A stretch of 10,181 bases of DNA from the NCBI GenBank assembly GCA_027859055.1, contig JAQIBO010000413.1, forward strand, positions 1 to 10,181. The letters are read 5' to 3'. The translations under genes were made by a program, and so were the position numbers. This DNA is from Spirochaeta sp. (GTDB lineage Bacteria > Spirochaetota > Spirochaetia > DSM-27196 > Alkalispirochaetaceae). Below the pieces are notes generated by a model. That model saw nothing but the letters and a program-made list of their open reading frames with translations, was not told the origin of the DNA and searched no databases. Positions 1 through 7,322 of the stretch are shown piece after piece (the stretch's first letter is position 1; each line of letters starts with the position of its first letter).

Positions 1-2
1 CC

Positions 3-920
3 GTCGGCGTTATCGGCGAGCCCGAGGGACCGGTTCCAATTCTGGAGATTGAGGAGATCGCGTTTGTTCCGTACGCGGTTGCGGAGCTCGAGGTGGCCGC
101 CGTCGTGGAACGCGTCCGCCGCCACCAGCTGGATATGGTGATCGACTTCACCGCCGGCGAGTACTACATCAACACCGAGTCGGCAGCGGGACCGCTCCTG
201 CGGCGCCTGTTGGAGAGCTCCGCCGGAACGGGCACGGAGCCGGCGGTAGGCGCCGCCCCGGCGGACAGCGCCGCGCCCGCTGACCAGGCGTCCCTCACCG
301 AGCGCGCCGTCGCCGGCGAGCCGATCCGCTACGTCGACTGGCTGGTACCCGGGGTTATCGGCATGAACATGATGTTCAGCTGCCTCTTCGGCGTCGGCTT
401 TGTCATCGTCCGGTACCGCAAAAACGGCGTCCTCAAGCGCCTGAAGGCCACCCCCGTCCCGGCGTTCACCTTCGTCTCCGCCCAGGCGGCGAGCCGCCTC
501 ATCATCGTGGTAATCACCTCGGTGGTCGTCTACGCGGGCACCAATGTCTTCCTGAATTTCATGATGAACGGGTCGTATCTCACGCTCCTCCTGCTCACCA
601 CCGTATCGATTTTGTGCATGATCGCGATCGGCCTGGTCTTTGCGTCGCGCATTCGCAGCGAAGAGCTCGCCGGCGGCCTCCTTAACCTCATCACCTTCCC
701 GATGATCATCCTCAGCGGCGTCTTTTTCTCCCTCGAGGGAACCCCTGAGATCATGCAGCGCATCTCCCGGGCGCTCCCGCTCACCCATTTCACCGAAGGT
801 GCCCGGGCGATCATGATTGAGGGCGCCGGACTGGCGGAAATCGCCCCGAACCTGCTCTTCCTGACCGTCCTGACGGCGATTTTTCTGGCGATCTCGGCGG
901 TCCTGTTCAAGTGGGAGTAG
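3..920 (+). CDS. ABC-2 type transporter permease, 3' part (5' end outside window)
   Basis: The frame is open from base 3 with no stop, so the gene starts upstream; an in-frame GTG at 93 is probably internal. 305 residues are visible. The first ~100 form a hydrophilic extracytoplasmic region (VIDFTAGEYYIN and an Ala/Pro-rich linker), as in ABC-2 permeases of the YhhJ/NatB type, where it sits between TM1 and TM2. About five hydrophobic segments follow (bases ~340-410, 460-550, 575-650, 680-740, 850-905). The stretch LSGVFFSLEGTPE...ALPLTHFTEGARAI matches the family's conserved segment before the last helix, and the protein ends KWE after that helix. The permease should pair with a cytosolic ATPase, probably encoded upstream, to export a drug, lipid or other small substrate; the substrate cannot be read from the sequence. 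It faces the next gene tail to tail with 15 bp between stops. Confidence 0.88.
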   Translation, partial: VGVIGEPEGPVPILEIEEIAFVPYAVAELEVAAVVERVRRHQLDMVIDFTAGEYYINTESAAGPLLRRLLESSAGTGTEPAVGAAPADSAAPADQASLTERAVAGEPIRYVDWLVPGVIGMNMMFSCLFGVGFVIVRYRKNGVLKRLKATPVPAFTFVSAQAASRLIIVVITSVVVYAGTNVFLNFMMNGSYLTLLLLTTVSILCMIAIGLVFASRIRSEELAGGLLNLITFPMIILSGVFFSLEGTPEIMQRISRALPLTHFTEGARAIMIEGAGLAEIAPNLLFLTVLTAIFLAISAVLFKWE

Positions 921-935
921 CGCAGCGGCGGGAGG

Positions 936-1655
936 CTATGAATCGCCGGAGGGCGTAAACTGAAAATCGGTGATAATCACCTCATGCTCGGTTCCGTTGG
1001 CGAGCGGCTTCCCCTGGTAGCGCCAGAAGTTAAAAAACAGTCGCGCCCGTTCCGGCTCAGGCACCACTCCCCCGTTCACCTCAAAACGGGCGACAACCTG
1101 CGATTCCGGCGGCGGATATGCGTCGTGGCCATGCCAGCTGAGAAACGTCACCTTCCCGGGACGCCACTCAAACCGATGGGTCGTGGCGTCTCCGGTTTGC
1201 GCAAGTTCAAAGCGGTGGCGATTTTCGGTATCTGCGGAGGGTTGCACGGAGAACTGCGCATTGGTCATAGCCGCGTTTCCCCAGCGGGAAAACTCAACGT
1301 CAATTTCCCGATTATACGCATCAGAACTGGGCAGTTCGAAGGTGAAGAAGCCGAACACCGCGTTTTTGTCGAGATGGTCAAAGCGACCGAGAAAGCGCGC
1401 TTCATACACGCCGTACCCGAGGGGACGTCGGCCGCGCACCTCCGTCGCCCAGGTCCCAAGGGTCATGTGCAGTCTACCGGCGTCGTCGAGCCACACACAG
1501 TTTTCCTCATCGGAAAAGGTATTCCCCCCCGGCGCGGTCGGTCCGGCGCTGTAGCGCACCGCCCATTCGTGTCCTGCAAACGTAATGATGCGCGGTTGTC
1601 CCGCCACCGGCAACGTCCCGGCAAGCATTAAAAGAATCAAGGCGTATGACCTCAT
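936..1655 (-). CDS. Secreted glycoside hydrolase family 16-like protein (beta-glycanase fold)
   Basis: 239 residues. A short signal peptide (residues 1-19, MRSYALILLMLAG, small residues near 18-20) precedes a compact domain rich in aromatic residues. Residues 116-126, REIDVEFSRWG, contain the GH16 signature E-[ILV]-D-x-E: E117 would be the nucleophile, D119 the helper and E121 the acid/base. The flanks LGYGVYEARF (79-88) and AVFGFFTFEL (99-108) look like the GH16 beta-strands that line the cleft. Length is normal for a single-domain GH16 enzyme. Known members cut or transfer beta-1,3/1,4-glucans, agar or carrageenan; the substrate here is unknown. The start is the ATG at 1655, with AGGA 7 nt upstream (plus-strand 1663-1666). 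The gene is divergent from the exopolysaccharide-type operon at 1706, which suggests it trims or remodels that polymer. It could also be a non-catalytic lectin-like relative, but all three catalytic acids are present. Confidence 0.8.
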   Translation of the reverse strand: MRSYALILLMLAGTLPVAGQPRIITFAGHEWAVRYSAGPTAPGGNTFSDEENCVWLDDAGRLHMTLGTWATEVRGRRPLGYGVYEARFLGRFDHLDKNAVFGFFTFELPSSDAYNREIDVEFSRWGNAAMTNAQFSVQPSADTENRHRFELAQTGDATTHRFEWRPGKVTFLSWHGHDAYPPPESQVVARFEVNGGVVPEPERARLFFNFWRYQGKPLANGTEHEVIITDFQFTPSGDS

Positions 1656-1705
1656 CGCTCTATCCTACAATTTTTTTCCCGAATCGAGTAGACTGACCGG
1701 CAGTT
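1656..1705. promoter_or_regulatory. Divergent intergenic spacer with a candidate -10 box
   Basis: These 50 bp separate the start codons of the GH16-like gene (minus) and the pseudo-GGDEF gene (plus). The plus strand shows TACAAT at 1666-1671 followed by a run of T, a plausible -10 for the operon with a very short leader; no convincing -35 lies 16-18 bp upstream. The same bases include the AGGA ribosome site of the GH16-like gene on the other strand (1663-1666). Promoters for both genes must overlap each other or the neighbouring coding sequence. Promoter assignment is tentative. Confidence 0.35.
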
Positions 1706-2587
1706 GTGAATGCTACATCTTTGTGCCCCGTAACCGGTCTCCCCATGGGAGAGGCGTTATCAACCGCCCTCGCATCGCTTCTCGTTTCCTCTCCCGCCAA
1801 CGGGTGGATCTTCTTCATCCGTGCCGACCAGATCGAGTACATCAACACGGTGTACGGTCGTGATGAGGGGGACACCACCTTTCGGCGGATCGGCGAAATC
1901 CTCGCCGCGGCGGCACCGCTGCAGTTGTATCGCCACGCCGGCCCGGTATTCGCCGCGATGCTCACCGGTAACACGGCGCAGGCGTTGGAAACCGCGGAAC
2001 GGTTTCGCAAATCCGTTGCGGAATCGACGGAACTGGTAGAACCATTTTCCGTCTCGGTTGCGCTGCTCTCCACCGATGAGGTAGACGACCGGGAAGAAGT
2101 GTTCAGCCTGGGAGTTTCGCGCCTCACCAACGCCCGCCGTCGTGGCGGCAACACCGTATCTGCGGTATCACATGCCGAGGAGGAAGATGCGTACTCCTCG
2201 GGAACAGTTATCGTCATAGACCCGGAAATTGAAATGCTCACCGTCCTGATCCGTGAAATCGAATCACGGGGGCTGACGGTGATGACAACAACCGATGGAC
2301 TGGAAGCGTTGCAAATGGTATCCCAGTTCACCCCGGACGTGATCGTCTCGGAGATCAACGTACCCAAGATCGGCGGATTCGAGTTGCGGGCAAAACTGCG
2401 TGAATTTGAAGAACTGGGCGATATTCCCTACGTCATCCTCTCTCACCGCCAGAATGACGACCTGATTCGGGAGGCCGCCGCCCTGCAGATCGTCCACTAT
2501 CATAAAAAACCGGTCTCGGCACTGCTGATCGCAGAACTCGTCACCAATCTTGCCGCCACACGCCACCACCGTGAGACCTTCGCATGA
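1706..2587 (+). CDS. Degenerate GGDEF domain fused to degenerate receiver (REC) domain; putative regulator
   Basis: 293 residues. The start is the GTG at 1706: a stop in frame at 1694 excludes anything longer, and a later ATG (1745) would cut the conserved CPVTGLP segment. There is no clear Shine-Dalgarno site. Residues ~6-155 align by eye with a GGDEF domain: PVTGL (8-12, usual D-x-LTGL), D41 and N47 in QIEYINTVYG (usual FKxINDxYG), SVSVALL (115-121) and ARRRGGNTV (143-151, usual AKxxGRN). The signature itself is AGPVF (78-82) instead of GGDEF, and no RxxD inhibitory site precedes it, so it should not make c-di-GMP. Residues ~166-285 are a CheY-like receiver. The acidic pair is D172-P173, the phospho-acceptor is replaced by E216 (SEINVP), S246 sits at the Thr/Ser position, and K268-P269 is kept. 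No membrane segment or DNA-binding domain is seen. Its stop overlaps the next start (ATGA), which points to a partner of the glycosyltransferase. Fold assignment is fairly sure; function is inferred. Confidence 0.82.
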   Translation: MNATSLCPVTGLPMGEALSTALASLLVSSPANGWIFFIRADQIEYINTVYGRDEGDTTFRRIGEILAAAAPLQLYRHAGPVFAAMLTGNTAQALETAERFRKSVAESTELVEPFSVSVALLSTDEVDDREEVFSLGVSRLTNARRRGGNTVSAVSHAEEEDAYSSGTVIVIDPEIEMLTVLIREIESRGLTVMTTTDGLEALQMVSQFTPDVIVSEINVPKIGGFELRAKLREFEELGDIPYVILSHRQNDDLIREAAALQIVHYHKKPVSALLIAELVTNLAATRHHRETFA

Positions 2588-5451
2588 ACGCCGGGTTACC
2601 TGAAATCATCCCGACCGATCTGTGGGCCGCACTCGCTGTCATCGCAGTCTTCCTTCTGATCACCGCAGGCGTGTTCTTGACCCTCGAAATCATGCGCATT
2701 GTGCAACGACGACGCCGTCAACGCGTTACGGCGCTGCGAACCTCCATTCTCCACGCCGGTGGCCGGGGCCGTTCCACCATGGAACGGGCCGAGACGATCA
2801 AACGGTGGCCGTTTCTCTTCCTGGCGGCGTATCAGGAGAGCCTCGGGCACGTGCTTCCGTCGGACCGTCACGTTGAACGGATGGAAACGATCCTGCAGAA
2901 CAGCGGCGTCGATCAGCTTCTGATCCGTCACCTCCTCCGCGGCTCCCGGTTTCGTCGCATGCGCGCTGCAACATATCTCGCCCATGTGCCCTCTCCAACC
3001 GGGCCGGTCGCACTTGATCGGGCGTTGCGGAATGAGCGGTCGGACCCGGTGCGGCTGCGCATCGTGTACGCGATCGTTCACCGGCGGTACCTTCAGTCGG
3101 TTCCAACGATCCTTGACAGCCTTCGGGGAGCAACCACCGATTACACGCAGCGCGTTACCGGTATTCTCCTGAAACTTGGAAGCGACCTGGCGCGTCTTGT
3201 CCCCACCATACGCGAGCGTCGTGAGCCGGAGATACAGCGCGTGTTTGTCGAAGCCGCGGCGCACCACCCCACAACGGAGATGCGGGCGTATCTGGAACAT
3301 GTCGTGAATACCGGCGACCCCGAGATCGCGCGCGACGCGTTTCGGGTGTTGATGAACCACTATGCCCGTGATCTTGATCCGTTCCAATACCTTTCCGCCC
3401 GCGATCCGTATTACGTCAATCTGGCGGTTGAAGCGCTTGGCGGCGTGCCCGGGGAACAGACGATCGACACGCTCGTTCCGTTTCTGGCGACGGAGGAGAT
3501 TCGCGGAAGCGCGATAATCGCCCTGGTGGAAATGATCGGCGCGGTACCCCGGTATTTCCCGGCGGTTGTTCAGCGCTTTCGTGACGAGACGGACCTGGCC
3601 ATACAGCAGGGACTGGCGGAAGTGCTTGCGACGCGCGCCGAATACATCTGCGAACGGGCGATTCGCGAGCGATGGACCGATGCCCAGCGGCTCCTTTCAA
3701 TGCTCGTTGCCACCCGGAAAGCGTCAGGCGTTCTGGCGTTTCTCAACCGCAATCGGGATCGGACGATCGAGCATGAAGTGTGCGCGCGCATCGGCGGAAC
3801 GGTGCGGGAAGACCCGTGGCTTGTACAGGAGTACAGCATCTACGGCTCTGACAGTGTCATCGCGTCGATCGGGCTTGAACGTCAATACATCTCCTCCGAC
3901 CGGGCGTCGCGCAGCCGCGAAAATCCGCAGGCAACGGTTGTCGCGTTGATCATTGCGGCGGCGATCCTTGTACCGCTGGTGACCTTTACCGTTCTCCACG
4001 CTGGAGTTCTTTCCCCGTTCTTTTCCCGGTATACGATCTGGTTTGAGGAGCTGTTTGTCTGGTACGCCATTGCCCTCAATTCGATCTACCTTGTGCTCCT
4101 CCTTGCGGCAGTTCCCGCGGTGATCGCCGCTGCGCGCCTGTGGGAAACCCGTCCGCCGGATTTTCTTTACACGCCGGGCATCCTTCCCGCAGTCAGCATT
4201 ATCGCCCCCGCGTACAACGAGGGCGAAACGATCGTTGAAAGCGTCCGCGCGCTTCTCAACCTCCGATACCCCGCATACGAGGTGATCGTGGTGAACGATG
4301 GGTCCACCGACAACACGCTTGAACGACTCATCACCACCTTCGCGCTGGAACGAACCAGAGTTCCGATCGGCTCCCAACTGAATACGCAGCCGATACGCAG
4401 TGTGTACCGCAACCGGAACATTCCGGATCTTCTGGTTATCGACAAGTCCAATGGCGGCAAGGCTGATTCCCTGAACGCCGGGATCAACGCGTCGCGCCAT
4501 CCGTATTACGCGGCGATCGACGCGGACTCACTCCTGGAGCCGGAGGCGCTCATCCATCTGGCAGTTGAAACGCTCGACAGCGAGGAACCGGTCACAGCCA
4601 CCGGTGGAAACGTACTTCCGATTAACGGCTGCCATGTTGAGTACGGCTCCATCGATAGCGTCCGTTTTCCCAAAGAGCCCCTGGCCCAGTTTCAAATGGT
4701 GGAGTATATCAGGGCGTTCATGACCGGCCGCACCGGATGGGCCAGCCTCAAATCGCTCCTGATTATCTCCGGCGCGTTCGGGTTGTTCCGGACCGGCGAC
4801 GTGATCGCCGCCCGCGGCTATCTCACCTCAAGCGAACAACATCTCAAGGACACCGTTGCGGAAGATATGGAGTTGGTGGTTCGACTCACTCGTCGATTGC
4901 GAGAGAACGGTCAACCCGGCGTCATCCGCTACGCTCCCGGGGCCAACTGCTGGACCGAAGTCCCCGAAAGCATCGGTATCCTCGCCGCCCAGCGTGACCG
5001 CTGGCAACGGGGACTGGTGGACGTGCTGTTTTTTCATCGCGCAATCACCCTGCGGCGCCGCTACGGTCGAGCCGGGATGCTCGCGATGCCGTACCATTAC
5101 ATCTTTGAACTGGTTGGACCGTGGCTTGAAGCACAGGCGCTGATTCTGTTGGTAGTCGGACTTGCGACGGGAGTTTTGCCCCTGACCGTTGCCGGTGCGG
5201 TGTTCATCGCCACGATCGGGCTGGGAATGATCACCTCGTTTCTCGCTGTGCGGCTGGCGGAGTGGCGACGGCCCCTTTTTCGCCGATTTGATCGATTTTT
5301 ATTGCTTTTTTTCTCGCTCCTTGAGAACTTTGGCTACCGACAACTTGCCAGTCTCCTGCGTCTCCGGGGATATGTCAGTATCCTGCGGCAACGGACCGGT
5401 TGGGGAACGATGCGTCGAAAAGGGTTTTCACAAGAAGGAACAAAACGATGA
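2584..5451 (+). CDS. HEAT-repeat/processive family 2 glycosyltransferase membrane fusion (exopolysaccharide synthase)
   Basis: 955 residues. Order: one N-terminal TM (~12-36) followed by RRRRQR, which places the next region in the cytosol; a ~400-residue alpha-helical region (~45-440) with degenerate HEAT-type helix pairs; two TMs (~451-474 and ~488-518); a GT2 catalytic domain (~535-815); then several hydrophobic segments (~838-930). Catalytic marks of processive GT2 enzymes are complete: APAYNEGE (541-548), VVNDGSTDN with D572, the DAD pair D646/D648, E760-D761 in the acceptor-base position, and QRDRW (803-807, the Q-x-x-R-W motif). This is the arrangement of cellulose, hyaluronan and poly-GlcNAc synthases, which polymerise a UDP-sugar and push the chain across the inner membrane. 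No PilZ domain is visible at the C terminus. It starts at the ATG at 2584 inside the preceding stop and ends overlapping the following start, so all three genes are translationally coupled. The polymer is unknown; the divergent GH16-like gene hints at a beta-glucan. Confidence 0.9.
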   Translation: MNAGLPEIIPTDLWAALAVIAVFLLITAGVFLTLEIMRIVQRRRRQRVTALRTSILHAGGRGRSTMERAETIKRWPFLFLAAYQESLGHVLPSDRHVERMETILQNSGVDQLLIRHLLRGSRFRRMRAATYLAHVPSPTGPVALDRALRNERSDPVRLRIVYAIVHRRYLQSVPTILDSLRGATTDYTQRVTGILLKLGSDLARLVPTIRERREPEIQRVFVEAAAHHPTTEMRAYLEHVVNTGDPEIARDAFRVLMNHYARDLDPFQYLSARDPYYVNLAVEALGGVPGEQTIDTLVPFLATEEIRGSAIIALVEMIGAVPRYFPAVVQRFRDETDLAIQQGLAEVLATRAEYICERAIRERWTDAQRLLSMLVATRKASGVLAFLNRNRDRTIEHEVCARIGGTVREDPWLVQEYSIYGSDSVIASIGLERQYISSDRASRSRENPQATVVALIIAAAILVPLVTFTVLHAGVLSPFFSRYTIWFEELFVWYAIALNSIYLVLLLAAVPAVIAAARLWETRPPDFLYTPGILPAVSIIAPAYNEGETIVESVRALLNLRYPAYEVIVVNDGSTDNTLERLITTFALERTRVPIGSQLNTQPIRSVYRNRNIPDLLVIDKSNGGKADSLNAGINASRHPYYAAIDADSLLEPEALIHLAVETLDSEEPVTATGGNVLPINGCHVEYGSIDSVRFPKEPLAQFQMVEYIRAFMTGRTGWASLKSLLIISGAFGLFRTGDVIAARGYLTSSEQHLKDTVAEDMELVVRLTRRLRENGQPGVIRYAPGANCWTEVPESIGILAAQRDRWQRGLVDVLFFHRAITLRRRYGRAGMLAMPYHYIFELVGPWLEAQALILLVVGLATGVLPLTVAGAVFIATIGLGMITSFLAVRLAEWRRPLFRRFDRFLLLFFSLLENFGYRQLASLLRLRGYVSILRQRTGWGTMRRKGFSQEGTKR
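5435..5450 (+). promoter_or_regulatory. Ribosome binding site setting the barrel gene start
   Basis: AAGGA at 5435-5439 lies 8 nt before the ATG at 5448, inside the last codons of the glycosyltransferase gene. It favours 5448 over an in-frame TTG at 5400, which has no such site and would add a charged tail before the signal peptide. The start overlaps the upstream TGA (5449-5451). Confidence 0.75.
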
Positions 5452-6242
5452 ACACAACTCGCACACCTCTGAAAGCCGGAGCGATAATATTTTTTGCCGG
5501 TATCGCCCTCTTACTGACAGCGGCCCCCTCCACAGAAGCGCAGACGTTTCGCAACATGGCGGGGTTCTCCGTTGAAAACTATTTTGATAATACGTTCGGA
5601 ACACGTCTGGAAAACGTATTTATCGCACCGATCCGGCCGGACAAGCTCCAGGTGCAGGTAAAAGTAAGCAACGAAACCGATAACAAGTTCGGCGACAGTC
5701 GCTCGCTGTCAATGTTGCACACCGGTCCAATCGTCCTGTTCACCCCCAACGTGTATGGCCTCGCGGTGTACGGCGCGGGCTTTCGGGAGAACGGCGCCCT
5801 CGTCCATGAGCTGGATGTGCAGGCCCATTACGAAAACGCGACGTTCCGCGTCGGCGGTGGCGCTCGGGGCCATATCGAACCCGCCGATGACGTCGCCTAC
5901 GTGGTGCCCTCAATTGGCGGGCGCGTGCAGTTACCGCGGGGATTCGGGTGGCAGGCAACGTACTTTCTCGGCATCAACAACGACGGCGAACTGAGCAACT
6001 CCATCTGGAGTGAAGTGGACTACGCGGTCACCCCGGTGATTACCACAAAACTGGGAGGGAGCGTAAAACTCGGGGAAGATGTCGCCTGGCCCGACGATAA
6101 CGAGCTCACCTATAACATCATCACCGGTATTGGACTCGCATTCAGTGAGAGCGTCTCCGCCCGCTACCAGTTTGACTACATCCGCCGGGCAAGCCAGGCA
6201 GATGGAGTGCGGAACTTCGTGTTTGTTGACTGGCGCTTTTGA
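5448..6242 (+). CDS. Small outer-membrane beta-barrel protein, putative polysaccharide export partner
   Basis: 264 residues from the ATG at 5448. Residues 1-31 are a signal peptide (TTRTPLK, a hydrophobic core IIFFAGIALLLTAA, probable cut after STEA). The rest alternates polar and hydrophobic residues in short strands divided by Gly/Asn/Asp turns, for example ENATFRVGGGARGHI and GWQATYFLGINN. It ends VFVDWRF (258-264), a C-terminal beta-signal with a final Phe, as expected for BAM-inserted barrels. The size allows about 10-14 strands. No TPR region is present, unlike BcsC and PgaA. Small barrels of the YaiO type are a possible relative, but I could not confirm this. Coupling to the synthase by the ATGA overlap suggests the pore or docking site for the polymer in the outer membrane. 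Barrel nature is likely; the export role is inferred from context. Confidence 0.78.
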   Translation: MNTTRTPLKAGAIIFFAGIALLLTAAPSTEAQTFRNMAGFSVENYFDNTFGTRLENVFIAPIRPDKLQVQVKVSNETDNKFGDSRSLSMLHTGPIVLFTPNVYGLAVYGAGFRENGALVHELDVQAHYENATFRVGGGARGHIEPADDVAYVVPSIGGRVQLPRGFGWQATYFLGINNDGELSNSIWSEVDYAVTPVITTKLGGSVKLGEDVAWPDDNELTYNIITGIGLAFSESVSARYQFDYIRRASQADGVRNFVFVDWRF

Positions 6243-6275
6243 AACCGAACTGCCGTTCTGCGGAGCGCTGTTCCG

Positions 6276-7223
6276 TCAACCGGCGTCACCACCGGATCGG
6301 CGTGTACGGTTAGACGCCGACCGGGGAGCGCGGCGTCGTGCATAGGCGGAAAAAAGGCCGCCGCCGATAATCAGCGCTCCGCCAACCGCGTGGGCCGGAC
6401 CAACCTGTTCGCCAAGCAGGGACACCCCCAGGATCGTTCCGTAGACGGGCAGCATGTTGTAAAAGACCATCGCGCCACCCGCACCGAGCTTTTTCACCCC
6501 CGTGTTCCACAAGAAGTACCCCAAGCCCGCCGGCACCACGCCAAGGTATATCACAATACCGATAAGCCGCGGGGTGATCGTCACCGGAAGAACCCGCTGT
6601 TCCAGGATCGCCGCGACGATGAGAAACGGCAGACCCATATATAAGGAGAGAATCGTCGCCGACAGGGGACTGCGATTCCGTGTTGCCCGCCGGCTGGCCA
6701 CGGACTGCAAGCCCCACGCCGTTGCGGCGGCAACGATCAGGAGATCGCCGGGATTAACCCCGACTGTCCGTATCGTTTCCAGGGAGCCGCCGGTTATCAG
6801 CACAACCACACCCACAACCGCACACGCCGCACCGATCAACTGCCGTCCCGTGTAGGGCTCCCGGATGAGCCACGCCGCAAACAGAGCAGTAAGGAGTGGG
6901 CCCATCCCGTTAATAAGCGTACCGTTTACTGCGGTGGTGTATCGCAGGCCAAAATACAAAAGCGGGGCAAAAAAGACGATTCCGGCAACGGCCATACCCA
7001 GCAAAGGCAGCAGGTCCCGGCCGGGACGGCGCTCCTCCGGTGGAACATGCCGCAACAGAAGGGTAAAGAGGATCACCGCCACCACGTAGCGTGCCGCGGT
7101 GAGGGTCAGCGGTCCAATCACCCCGCGCACGTAGCGACCGATCGTCATGTTGGTCGCCCAGGCGAGGGTTGCAACGTTGACGGCGATAATTCCTTTGAGT
7201 GTTTCCCTGGTGTCGGATTGCAT
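6276..7223 (-). CDS. EamA/DMT superfamily permease (10 TM)
   Basis: 315 residues from the ATG at 7223. A TTG 72 bp further upstream would add a hydrophilic stretch without a ribosome site and is less likely. The protein is almost entirely hydrophobic, with about ten TM helices in two related halves, each an EamA domain (~10-145 and ~158-295). Typical marks are NVATLAWATNMTIGRYV (15-31), LLYFGLRYTTAVNGTLING (88-106) with the helix-4 'xxALxxTxAxxGxLI' pattern, and in the second half YFLWNTGVKKLGAGGAMVFY (236-255) followed by LLGE (269-272). Family members export amino acids, nucleosides or other metabolites; the substrate here cannot be told. The C-terminal tail (297-315) is basic and cytosolic. 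The gene is divergent from the membrane-bound LuxR-type regulator at 7320, a possible controller. Confidence 0.88.
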   Translation of the reverse strand: MQSDTRETLKGIIAVNVATLAWATNMTIGRYVRGVIGPLTLTAARYVVAVILFTLLLRHVPPEERRPGRDLLPLLGMAVAGIVFFAPLLYFGLRYTTAVNGTLINGMGPLLTALFAAWLIREPYTGRQLIGAACAVVGVVVLITGGSLETIRTVGVNPGDLLIVAAATAWGLQSVASRRATRNRSPLSATILSLYMGLPFLIVAAILEQRVLPVTITPRLIGIVIYLGVVPAGLGYFLWNTGVKKLGAGGAMVFYNMLPVYGTILGVSLLGEQVGPAHAVGGALIIGGGLFSAYARRRAPRSASNRTRRSGGDAG

Positions 7224-7254
7224 GCCGACAGGGTAACACGAAAAAAGTTTTGGC

Positions 7255-7283
7255 GGGACAAACAGCCGGGGACACGGTACAAT
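7255..7283 (+). promoter_or_regulatory. Candidate sigma70-type promoter for the 7TM-LuxR gene
   Basis: GGGACA (7255-7260, four of six matches to TTGACA) and TACAAT (7278-7283, five of six matches to TATAAT) are separated by exactly 17 bp, and lie 37 bp ahead of the start codon at 7320. It sits in the 96-bp spacer shared with the divergent EamA gene (start 7223). No equally good promoter for the EamA gene was found on the opposite strand. Unproven, from pattern only. Confidence 0.45.
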
Positions 7284-7309
7284 ACGTTTAGCCAATTTAT
7301 TTTCACTGT

Positions 7310-7322
7310 GGAGAAGTTGATG
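7310..7322 (+). promoter_or_regulatory. Ribosome binding site setting the start of the 7TM-LuxR gene
   Basis: GGAG at 7310-7313 is 6 nt before the ATG at 7320. The frame stays open 273 bp further upstream, but that stretch is antisense to the EamA gene and would encode a charged, unlikely extension. Confidence 0.75.

Larger units (their letters stand above)
1706..6242 (+). other. Three-gene translationally coupled operon (regulator, synthase, barrel)
   Basis: Both junctions are 4-bp ATGA overlaps (2584-2587 and 5448-5451). Such strict coupling usually marks proteins made in fixed ratio or acting in one complex. The set contains a cytosolic regulator, an inner-membrane polymerase and an outer-membrane protein, the minimum layout for a synthase-dependent polysaccharide system. 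No clear hairpin-plus-T-run terminator is seen in the 33 bp between the operon end and the convergent gene at 6276. Confidence 0.75.

Noticed and set aside
984..1631. Long open frame on the plus strand opposite the GH16-like gene
   Set aside because: It encodes a low-complexity Arg/Gly/Pro-rich product with no recognisable motif, while the minus strand has a signal peptide, the EIDVE motif and a ribosome site.
1585..1863. Open frame spanning the divergent spacer
   Set aside because: It runs through the starts of two well-supported genes in another frame and shows no coding character.
2596..3387. Minus-strand open frame inside the HEAT-GT2 gene
   Set aside because: Shadow of a strong coding frame in GC-rich DNA; no start signal or domain.
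6243..6275. Possible terminator between the operon and the convergent EamA gene
   Set aside because: Only very short complementary stretches and no T-run on either strand, so no terminator can be claimed.
7224..7295. TTG start giving a 339-residue EamA protein
   Set aside because: The extra 24 residues are not part of the EamA fold and have no ribosome site; the ATG at 7223 gives a normal-length protein.
7047..7319. Upstream extension of the 7TM-LuxR gene
   Set aside because: It is antisense to the EamA gene and hydrophilic; GGAG 6 nt before the ATG at 7320 and the immediate TM1 support the shorter start.
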